Source: Pseudomonadota bacterium (GTDB taxonomy: Bacteria; Desulfobacterota; Desulfobulbia; Desulfobulbales; DAOVYS01). Taken from it: DNA of 6,209 bases. The notes below the pieces were generated by a model. The model searched no databases and had not been told where the DNA came from. It saw only the letters and a program-made list of their open reading frames with translations. The position numbers and the translations under genes were made by a program. Positions within the stretch are counted from its first letter, which is position 1, and every line of letters starts with the position of its first letter. Location: contig DAOVYS010000167.1 of the NCBI GenBank assembly GCA_030635485.1, positions 1-6,209 of the forward strand. Reading direction: 5' to 3'. This document shows, in pieces, positions 1 through 4,686 of this stretch.

Positions 1-63
1 CCAACCATCAACCGCCAACCCGCACACCATCAACTTTTCTTGCAAATTACCCAACATCATGTT

Positions 64-93
64 AAAGAACTTCGTTATTCCAGTAAGTTCTTT
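64..93. repeat. Inverted repeat (9-bp arms) upstream of the TonB receptor
   Basis: The arms AAAGAACTT (64-72) and AAGTTCTTT (85-93) are perfect reverse complements around a 12-nt loop, 33 nt before the receptor ATG. The right arm runs into four Ts (91-94). It could be a leader hairpin, an operator, or the end of an upstream transcript. It does not match the Fur-box consensus as far as I can see. The role is unknown; only the dyad itself is directly visible. Confidence 0.45.
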
Positions 94-126
94 TCAAATA
101 TCATACCATTCCCGAGGGAATTCATC

Positions 127-807
127 ATGCATAGACATTCTGCCAACCCGTTGATTAGATTGTTGTTTTTGCTTGTTTTCTGCCTCTTTCCGCCTGGTTT
201 CGCGTATGCGGATAATGCGGATACTAAAGTTGAGTCTGATGAGGATATGGCCTATCTTGCGCTCTATTTTGATGAGGCCGACCTTGTGGAGACGCCTGCG
301 CGGTTTCCCAAATCGATCACGCAGATCCCGGAAAATTTTACCATTATCACGGCCAAGGAGATCGAGCGGATGAACGCCCATTCCGTGGGTGAGGCGGTAA
401 ACCGGGCAGGCGGACTCTTTGTCCAGTTTTCCGGCCGGGATTTTAATGGAATGGCTCATTTTTATCTTCATGAATCCGATTACCAGCATGTGCTGGTCCT
501 GGTGGACGGGATTCGCTGGAATTTTGATGCCGACGGCATGGCGGTCACCAATCCCATTCCGATCGAGATCATTGACCGCATCGAGGTCATCAAAGGGCCT
601 GCCTCTTCGACCTGGGGCTCGTCCCTGGGCGGGGTGGTGAATGTCATCACCAAAAAAACCGGCAAAACGACGCGTCCGACCGGAACCCTTTCCGCCTCAT
701 ACGGGAGGCCGACTCAGAGCGGTACAGCGCCACAATCAACGGCAAGGCGGGCCCGGTCGGATATCTTTTGTCCGCAAACAGCCAGGATTCGGACGGGCTT
801 TTTATGA
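127..807 (+). CDS. TonB-dependent receptor, N-terminal fragment (signal peptide and plug)
   Basis: The start is ATG 127, placed 9 nt after GAGGG (114-118). An in-frame TTG at 40 gives a longer product but has no ribosome site and would bury the signal peptide. Residues 1-28 form a Sec signal peptide: basic start, hydrophobic LLFLLVFCLF, and a predicted cut after AYA. A short acidic stretch follows. The plug domain spans about residues 60-175 and shows the family landmarks: QIPENFTIITAKEIE, then VLVLVDGIRW, then IDRIEVIKGP (149-158), then GVVNVIT (169-175). After about residue 192 the reading frame is wrong; the tail up to the stop at 805-807 is arginine-rich nonsense. Alone, this piece would make a plug without a barrel and would not be functional. 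Confidence 0.75.
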   Translation: MHRHSANPLIRLLFLLVFCLFPPGFAYADNADTKVESDEDMAYLALYFDEADLVETPARFPKSITQIPENFTIITAKEIERMNAHSVGEAVNRAGGLFVQFSGRDFNGMAHFYLHESDYQHVLVLVDGIRWNFDADGMAVTNPIPIEIIDRIEVIKGPASSTWGSSLGGVVNVITKKTGKTTRPTGTLSASYGRPTQSGTAPQSTARRARSDIFCPQTARIRTGFL

Positions 808-1994
808 ACCGCTTTTACGAGGATGAAAGCGTGTACGCCAAAGTGAGCCTTGATCTTGCCCGCTCCACGACCCTTACCTTTACATCCGGTTACAGCGAGC
901 CTGAACTCAGTTTCGGCGACTGGACCTCATGGGGTGTGCGATATGAAAATATCAACCGCAACTTCTGGGCAACCGCAACGCTTGATGCCAAGATAACAGA
1001 CAATGTCTCCTTTACTGTGAGTGGTTTTCAAAAGGAGCAGAAGTTTATCTATCCACTCTACTTATTGCCTGATGAGATGTTGTGGTCAAAGGATTGGTAT
1101 GAAATCTGTGTAACCGGCATGAACGCCAGGCTGGGAGCATCCATGGGACGCCATATGGTTGTAATGGGCGCTGAGATCGACAGGACAAAGGCAAAATTCT
1201 CTATGAGAGACAATGGTTATGATGAGACATGGGGCGTGTATATCAATGACACCATCACGCTTGGCCCTCTAAGCGTGGTCCCGGGCATCCGCTATGACCA
1301 TCTAGCGCTTACCAACAACATGATAAGCCCGAGCATCGGGATCACCTGGCACCCTGCCAACCATACCATGGTCCGGGCCTCGGCTGCCAGGGGCTTCCGC
1401 CGTCCATATATAAGTCACATAAATTATGATTATATCCAGGACCTTGAGCCTGAGACGGTCGCATCTTACCAGGCAGGGATAGAAAACACTGCGCTCCCCT
1501 TTTGCCGTGTAAAGGCCACACTGTTTGAACACAATCTGAAAGACACATGGGATTGGGACTCAAACTGGGTTCTTGACAATGCAGGAAAAACCAAGCGTTA
1601 CGGCTATGAGCTTGAGATGGAGACCATTCCCTTTTACCATCTTTCAGCAAAGGCAGACTTCACCTATGTGTACACCGACTATTATGGAACGCAGGACAAT
1701 GATGATATGTACAGCGCAAGACTTACCATACTCTATGATAACCCGGACATTATCACGGCCGAGCTGTTCGGCCAGTATCTCTGGTGGAATAAAGACAGAA
1801 TATATCCCTTAGATTACCGGTGCGACACAATGATATGGGACCTTAACATCAGCAAACAATTCAAACTGTCCGAACACACCTCCATGGACCTCTTTTTCAC
1901 GGCCCACAACATCTTTGACGGCCGCCAATACTGGGATCCGATGTATGAAAATGCCCACCGCTGGGTTGAGGCAGGCCTGCGTTTCCATTTTTGA
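705..1994 (+). CDS. TonB-dependent receptor, C-terminal fragment (beta-barrel)
   Basis: Frame 3 from 705 continues the receptor after the frameshift, giving about 429 residues of alternating polar and aromatic strands typical of a porin-like barrel, for example AKVSLDLARSTTLTFTSGYS, YGYELEMETIP and TSMDLFFTAHNIFDGRQYW. The last residues are WVEAGLRFHF, ending in the terminal Phe recognised by the BAM assembly machinery. The first possible internal initiator is TTG 768, which has no convincing ribosome site and no signal peptide, so separate translation would not yield an exported protein. I read it as the second half of the broken gene. Its downstream limit is sharp: the next promoter begins one base after the stop codon. 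Confidence 0.75.
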   Translation, partial: EADSERYSATINGKAGPVGYLLSANSQDSDGLFMNRFYEDESVYAKVSLDLARSTTLTFTSGYSEPELSFGDWTSWGVRYENINRNFWATATLDAKITDNVSFTVSGFQKEQKFIYPLYLLPDEMLWSKDWYEICVTGMNARLGASMGRHMVVMGAEIDRTKAKFSMRDNGYDETWGVYINDTITLGPLSVVPGIRYDHLALTNNMISPSIGITWHPANHTMVRASAARGFRRPYISHINYDYIQDLEPETVASYQAGIENTALPFCRVKATLFEHNLKDTWDWDSNWVLDNAGKTKRYGYELEMETIPFYHLSAKADFTYVYTDYYGTQDNDDMYSARLTILYDNPDIITAELFGQYLWWNKDRIYPLDYRCDTMIWDLNISKQFKLSEHTSMDLFFTAHNIFDGRQYWDPMYENAHRWVEAGLRFHF

Positions 1995-1995
1995 T

Positions 1996-2025
1996 TTGAC
2001 TCTGGCCCCCTTTTTTTCGTATAAT
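1996..2025 (+). promoter_or_regulatory. Strong sigma70-type promoter for the precursor peptide
   Basis: TTGACT (1996-2001) and TATAAT (2020-2025) are separated by 18 bp: five of six and six of six consensus bases. Transcription would start near 2032, giving a leader of about 94 nt before the peptide ATG. The -35 box lies one base after the receptor stop codon, so the peptide gene appears to be transcribed independently of the receptor. A C/T run (CCCCCTTTTTTT) fills the spacer. No activator site was identified. Confidence 0.72.
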
Positions 2026-2050
2026 TAAAGTACCCCATAATTTTACCTAC

Positions 2051-2102
2051 GATGATCCTGTAAGAAGAGGTTGAGTCCCCAACCTCTTCTTACAGGATCA
2101 TC
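2051..2102 (+). promoter_or_regulatory. Perfect 23-bp-stem hairpin in the precursor mRNA leader
   Basis: Positions 2051-2073 and 2080-2102 are perfect reverse complements around the 6-nt loop AGTCCC. The structure lies entirely in the predicted 5' leader and ends 8 nt before the Shine-Dalgarno, leaving the ribosome site free. There is no T tract on either strand, so it is not a standard intrinsic terminator. Possible roles are protecting the mRNA 5' end, an RNase III site, a DNA-level operator, or a small palindromic insertion. The pairing is directly visible; the role is inference. Confidence 0.85.
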
Positions 2103-2110
2103 AAACCCAA

Positions 2111-2119
2111 AAGGAGGAT
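2111..2119 (+). promoter_or_regulatory. Very strong Shine-Dalgarno of the precursor peptide
   Basis: AAGGAGGAT is a near-complete match to the anti-Shine-Dalgarno of 16S rRNA, about 7 nt before ATG 2126. It decides the start of the 36-codon gene and predicts high translation. The 11 nt at 2111-2121 are perfectly complementary to 2271-2281, just past the terminator. Confidence 0.85.
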
Positions 2120-2125
2120 AATTTG

Positions 2126-2236
2126 ATGAAAACAAAAAAGATCGTTGTCCTTTCCAGACCCAAAAACCTCAAAGAGGTTGCTAGTACCATGGGTTGTTGC
2201 GGGTCCGGACCTTCCCCGATTAGACCAGAAGAATAA
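2126..2236 (+). CDS. Putative RiPP precursor peptide (geopeptide-like), 36 aa
   Basis: The gene runs from ATG 2126 to TAA 2234-2236 and encodes 36 residues. Residues 1-21 look like a RiPP leader: a lysine-rich start, then KKIVVLSRPKNLKEVA, a hydrophobic strand plus short helix suited to recognition by a maturase. Residues 22-36 look like the core: MGCCGSGPSP followed by IRPEE, with adjacent Cys24-Cys25 in a Gly/Ser/Pro-rich context. The cysteines are the obvious candidates for radical-SAM chemistry such as thioether formation, but the modification is not known. Support comes from a strong promoter, a strong Shine-Dalgarno, a terminator 10 nt after the stop, and the radical SAM/SPASM enzyme directly downstream. 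The layout resembles the pairs of small Cys-containing peptide and maturase called geopeptide in Geobacter-type genomes; that family name is from memory and tentative. No export signal is visible. Confidence 0.8.
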   Translation: MKTKKIVVLSRPKNLKEVASTMGCCGSGPSPIRPEE

Positions 2237-2246
2237 ACCATTACAA

Positions 2247-2272
2247 GGGGAGCTTCGGCTCCCCATTTTTTT
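2247..2272 (+). terminator. Intrinsic terminator between precursor and maturase
   Basis: GGGGAGC (2247-2253), a TTCG tetraloop and GCTCCCC (2258-2264) form a 7-bp stem, followed by A and seven Ts (2266-2272). This is a textbook Rho-independent terminator with an extra-stable loop. It begins 10 nt after the precursor stop and ends 20 nt before the maturase ATG, so most transcripts should stop after the peptide. The maturase is probably expressed by read-through, as no second promoter fits in the gap. Confidence 0.9.
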
Positions 2273-2292
2273 ATCCTCCTTATCTATTACCC

Positions 2293-3591
2293 ATGTTTCT
2301 CTCCCACTACGCCCACATCTTCTCCTGGCCCGACGACCCGGAGCTGCGCCTTGTCTACTCTAGCCGCACCGGCTCAAAGGCCCTGGTCCCTGCCGAGATT
2401 CTTGACAATATCAAGCCCCAGAGCCTGGACAGAGAAGATGAGCAGACCTTAAGCGAACTCGGCCTGATTGTAAAAGACCGCGACCAGGAAAAAGAAGAGG
2501 CCGCGGGCATGGTTAGGGAGATAAACAGCCTGCGCCAAGTGATGAGCGTATCCGTTATTCTAAACCTGCACTGCAATTTCCGCTGCCGCTACTGCTACGA
2601 GGGGAGTCAGAAATCCAGGCGTTTCATGTCCGCTGAAACAGCAAACCAGCTTATCGCACATATAAAAGAGCGGTTTGAGCCGGGCATGACCAAGTTGACC
2701 CTGGATTTCTACGGAGGCGAGCCGCTTCTCTCGATTGGCCTTATCAAACACATTGCAGGCTCGCTTAAACCCTTTATTAAAAGCCGAGGCGGTACATTTG
2801 AATGCAGCCTTGTGACAAACGGCTCGCTTTTGACCCCAAAGGTTGTGGAACAACTGGTGGCCGTGGGATTGAAACGGGCCAAGATCACGATTGACGGGCC
2901 ACCTGAAAACCACAACTTCTTCCGTCCCTATCGCTCCGGAGGCCCCACCTTTGACCGCATCATAGGCAATATCAGAGAGTGCTGCGATCTCATCAATATC
3001 GGAATCAGCGGGAATTTCACCAAAGACAACTTTGAGCAATTCCCCCTGCTCTTTGACCACCTTTTGGCAAACAACCTAACCCCGGACAGGGTCTACCGGC
3101 TCTCTTTTTCACCGGTCCTTTATGTGAATGATGAATTTTCCTCTGGTTTCTGCGGAGGCTGCGCCTCCTGCAATGAAGAGTGGCTGGGCAAGGCCGCGCC
3201 CTTTCTGCGGGGAGAAATTTTAAAAAGAGGCTATCGTACCGGGGATATCTCTCCGTCTCTCTGCATGGTGGATGTGGACAACAGTTTTGTTGTGCATTAC
3301 GACGGCACGATCTATCAATGCGTGGCCATGATCGGACACAACGAATACAGTTGCGGGGATATATGGTCAGGCATGACCGATTACAGACAAAAGTACCATC
3401 TTGACCACTGGCAGCAGGAAGAGGAATGCACACAATGCCCGTACCTGCCCCTCTGCTTTGGCGGCTGCCGCTACATGGCCTTCCAGCGTGACGGCCACAT
3501 GGAAAAGGTAGACTGCCAGAAGAATTTTTTCAACGCCACACTGGAACATCTGATCAGACAGGACATTACCTACGAAGATTCCGTATCCTGA
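2293..3591 (+). CDS. Radical SAM/SPASM peptide maturase (probable geopeptide-type), 432 aa
   Basis: This is a cytoplasmic iron-sulfur enzyme expected to cleave S-adenosylmethionine and modify the 36-aa peptide encoded just upstream. Residues 1-85 form an N-terminal region (YSSRTGSKALVPAEILDNI, then a helix with SELGLIV) resembling the leader-binding segment of other peptide maturases. The radical SAM motif CNFRCRYC places Cys94, Cys98 and Cys101 on the 4Fe-4S cluster. DFYGGEPLL is the glycine-rich SAM-binding element and TIDGPPENHNFFRP a conserved barrel strand. The C-terminal SPASM domain carries auxiliary-cluster cysteines: CGGCASC (287, 290, 293), Cys324, Cys343, Cys354, then CX2CX5CX3C (379, 382, 388, 392) and Cys408. 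Length suits the family. ATG 2293 has no Shine-Dalgarno; the preceding pyrimidine segment is instead the complement of one. The family name is tentative; the radical SAM/SPASM assignment is firm. Confidence 0.92.
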   Translation: MFLSHYAHIFSWPDDPELRLVYSSRTGSKALVPAEILDNIKPQSLDREDEQTLSELGLIVKDRDQEKEEAAGMVREINSLRQVMSVSVILNLHCNFRCRYCYEGSQKSRRFMSAETANQLIAHIKERFEPGMTKLTLDFYGGEPLLSIGLIKHIAGSLKPFIKSRGGTFECSLVTNGSLLTPKVVEQLVAVGLKRAKITIDGPPENHNFFRPYRSGGPTFDRIIGNIRECCDLINIGISGNFTKDNFEQFPLLFDHLLANNLTPDRVYRLSFSPVLYVNDEFSSGFCGGCASCNEEWLGKAAPFLRGEILKRGYRTGDISPSLCMVDVDNSFVVHYDGTIYQCVAMIGHNEYSCGDIWSGMTDYRQKYHLDHWQQEEECTQCPYLPLCFGGCRYMAFQRDGHMEKVDCQKNFFNATLEHLIRQDITYEDSVS

Positions 3592-3689
3592 ACCCGGTTG
3601 GGTTGAATGACAACAAAATCCAACATCACGACATTTGCGACATTTGCCGAGCCTCGCTCCTACTCCACCCAACCTAACCATCCATACCA

Positions 3690-3747
3690 GCCCTTTCAGA
3701 GCGTTTAAAATATGATCAGGCTTGGCGATTTCAGGCTCCACGTGAAA
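3690..3747 (+). repeat. Decayed copy of the palindromic repeat family, upstream of hicBA
   Basis: Aligned without gaps to 4427-4484, about 42 of 58 bases match by hand count. Shared blocks include GCCCTTTCAG at the left end, TTTCAGG in the middle and CCACGT near the right end. Both copies have the same orientation. It is an older relative of the repeat found between hicA and the ATPase gene. The rest of the 3592-3822 gap holds a two-copy 9-mer (CGACATTTG, 3629-3646) and a short inverted repeat (GGTTGGGT 3596-3603, ACCCAACC 3667-3674). Confidence 0.65.
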
Positions 3748-3775
3748 AAGATTGTACACCAACCATGGATATGGG

Positions 3776-3804
3776 TTAACATAAACTCATTAACAAAATA
3801 ATAT
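3776..3804 (+). promoter_or_regulatory. Possible promoter of hicBA
   Basis: TTAACA (3776-3781) and TAATAT (3799-3804) are 17 bp apart and lie in an AT-rich stretch just before hicB. The predicted start, near 3811, falls on the AAGGAG ribosome site, which makes the leader uncomfortably short, so the true promoter may lie slightly upstream. Autoregulation by the HicBA complex is usual for the family, but no clear operator was seen. Confidence 0.3.
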
Positions 3805-3822
3805 GTTGGTAAGGAGTCAGAA

Positions 3823-4032
3823 ATGCGAACTTTCACCGCAGTCATTGAAAAATGTCCTGAAACAGGGCTTTTTGTTGGGTTCGTTCCTGGATTTCCCGGC
3901 GCTCATTCCCAGGGAGACACATTAGATGAACTAAATTACAACTTAAAAGAGGTCATTGAAATGATTCTTGAAAACGGTGAGCCTGAACTTGAAGGTGAAT
4001 TTGTCGGCACCCAAAATGTTATGGTAGCCTAG
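3823..4032 (+). CDS. hicB: HicB-family antitoxin, 69 aa
   Basis: This is the antitoxin half of a type II toxin-antitoxin pair; it binds and blocks the HicA RNase. ATG 3823 follows AAGGAG (3811-3816) by 6 nt. Residues 1-50 give the typical degenerated RNase-H-like HicB fold: a first strand FTAVIEKCPETGLFVGFVPG, then PGAHSQGDTLDELNYNL with the family pattern of Pro-Gly, Gly-Asp-Thr and Glu-Leu, then a helix KEVIEMILENGE. The protein ends at residue 69 without the C-terminal ribbon-helix-helix or helix-turn-helix domain found in longer HicB proteins, so DNA binding may be absent or weak. It is encoded before the toxin, the reverse of the classical hicAB order, and ends 2 nt before the toxin ATG. 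Confidence 0.9.
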   Translation: MRTFTAVIEKCPETGLFVGFVPGFPGAHSQGDTLDELNYNLKEVIEMILENGEPELEGEFVGTQNVMVA

Positions 4033-4034
4033 CC

Positions 4035-4259
4035 ATGGGAGAGGCGCCGGTACTTAAACCGAAAGAAGTCGTTGCCGTACTTGTGAATCTGGGATTTTTG
4101 GAAGTCAGGCAAAAAGGTTCACACAAACAATTTCGTCATCCCGATGGCAGAGCTACAACAGTGCCTTTTCACAAAGGAAGAGATATTTCTCCTATTTTAC
4201 TCAGGCAAATCACAAAAGACATCAAACTTACCATCCCGGAATTCTTAGCCAATCGATAA
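4035..4259 (+). CDS. hicA: HicA-family mRNA interferase toxin, 74 aa
   Basis: This is a small dsRBD-like ribonuclease that cleaves mRNA during translation when freed from HicB. Residues 8-35 show the family pattern: KPKEVVAVLVNLGF, then RQKGSHKQFRHPDG, in which His30 of the GSH motif is the expected catalytic residue. Then comes TTVPFHKGRDISPILLRQI, matching the VP-x-H-x-G block, and a C-terminal helix ending LTIPEFLANR. All expected elements are present, so the toxin looks intact. ATG 4035 lies 2 nt after the hicB stop with only weak ribosome-site similarity, so translational coupling to the antitoxin is likely. No clear terminator follows. Copies of one repeat family lie on both sides of the pair. 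Confidence 0.92.
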   Translation: MGEAPVLKPKEVVAVLVNLGFLEVRQKGSHKQFRHPDGRATTVPFHKGRDISPILLRQITKDIKLTIPEFLANR

Positions 4260-4331
4260 AATTGCCGAACAAGTCAATAATCGTGCCCAAATAAGACCGA
4301 AACCTCGTGAATCCCGTAACACGGACGGCAC

Positions 4332-4611
4332 ACTATCCCGGGACTGAGCTATATCGCCCTTTCAGGGCTTGCAATAAACTCCACAACCCAGAGACCCCAG
4401 GGTGTTACCCTGGGCTATTGAATAACGCCCTTTCAGGGCTCTAAAAATCTAATCCGGATCGGCCGTTTCAGGAACCACGTTTGAGGGGTGCATCGGCGAG
4501 GGAAAATTGAAACTACCCACCAATAAAGCCCTGCAAGGGCGGTATCCAATAGCCCAGGGCAACGCCCTGGGATTCGGCATAACCAAAAACCAAGCCCTGT
4601 AAGGGCGATAT
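4332..4611. repeat. Nested palindromic repeat element (REP/MITE-like)
   Basis: This fills most of the gene-free stretch 4260-4668. The outer arms 4351-4370 and 4592-4611 are reverse complements at 19 of 20 positions (ATATCGCCCTTTCAGGGCTT type). The inner arms 4396-4440 and 4527-4571 match at about 40 of 45. Each inner arm contains its own hairpin: CCCAGGGT-GTT-ACCCTGGG (4396-4414) and CCCAGGGC-AAC-GCCCTGGG (4553-4571). A central 86 bp is unique within the element. No coding sequence or transposase is visible, so it is non-autonomous, perhaps a REP-like or MITE-like sequence moved by an enzyme elsewhere in the genome. The left edge (4332-4359) recurs at 6074-6101. Positions 4260-4331 show nothing recognisable. 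Confidence 0.75.
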
Positions 4612-4626
4612 CCAACACTAGTTACT

Positions 4627-4679
4627 ATATTCCACATACATACAAAATAGTTTGACTATTTTGCATGTATGTGGAATAT
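4627..4679. repeat. 25-bp imperfect palindrome at the ATPase gene start
   Basis: Arms 4627-4651 and 4655-4679 pair at 24 of 25 positions (a single A/G difference between the arms) around a 3-nt centre. Each arm carries the ATTCCACATACAT-type sequence. The right arm contains an in-frame ATG (4669) of the following gene and a TTGACT-like -35 (4652-4657), so the palindrome may be an operator, an RNA hairpin hiding the start, or the end of a mobile element. It is AT-rich and unrelated to the GC-rich repeats just upstream. Confidence 0.8.
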
Positions 4680-4686
4680 GTTCCAT

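Larger units (their letters stand above)
127..1994 (+). pseudogene. TonB-dependent outer-membrane receptor, interrupted by a one-base frameshift
   Basis: This entry covers the whole receptor gene as it would read if intact. Receptors of this family are outer-membrane beta-barrels that import metal chelates, cobalamin or similar ligands using energy passed on by TonB/ExbB/ExbD; the ligand here cannot be told from sequence. Signal peptide and plug lie in frame 1 up to about 703, and the barrel continues in frame 3 from 705 to 1994. Adding one G to the GGG at 703-705 gives a continuous reading through SASYG and EADSERYSATING, about 620 residues in all, a normal length for a small TonB receptor. 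The barrel ends with the aromatic F typical of outer-membrane proteins. No other stop or frameshift was seen, so the lesion is recent, a sequencing error, or a phase-variable tract; the G run is short for the last option. Confidence 0.8.

Noticed and set aside
40..126. N-terminal extension of the TonB receptor from TTG 40
   Set aside because: It has no ribosome site, would place about 29 residues before a clear signal peptide, and crosses the hairpin at 64-93; ATG 127 has GAGGG at good spacing.
2051..2102. Intrinsic terminator of the TonB receptor gene
   Set aside because: There is no T tract on either strand, and a consensus promoter upstream places it inside the next transcript's leader.
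2560..3060. 166-codon minus-strand ORF inside the maturase
   Set aside because: It is an antisense shadow of the radical SAM core, whose conserved motifs are on the + strand.
3367..3762. 131-codon minus-strand ORF overlapping the maturase end and the intergenic gap
   Set aside because: It runs antisense to the well-supported SPASM domain and then through repeats; the translation shows no recognisable domain.
4332..4611. CRISPR array
   Set aside because: The repeats are inverted and nested with unequal spacing, not direct and regularly spaced, and there are no cas genes.
4433..4637. Two short minus-strand ORFs in the repeat region
   Set aside because: They translate the palindromic repeats (repeated ALTGL/RALPG-like words), as expected for non-coding repeats.
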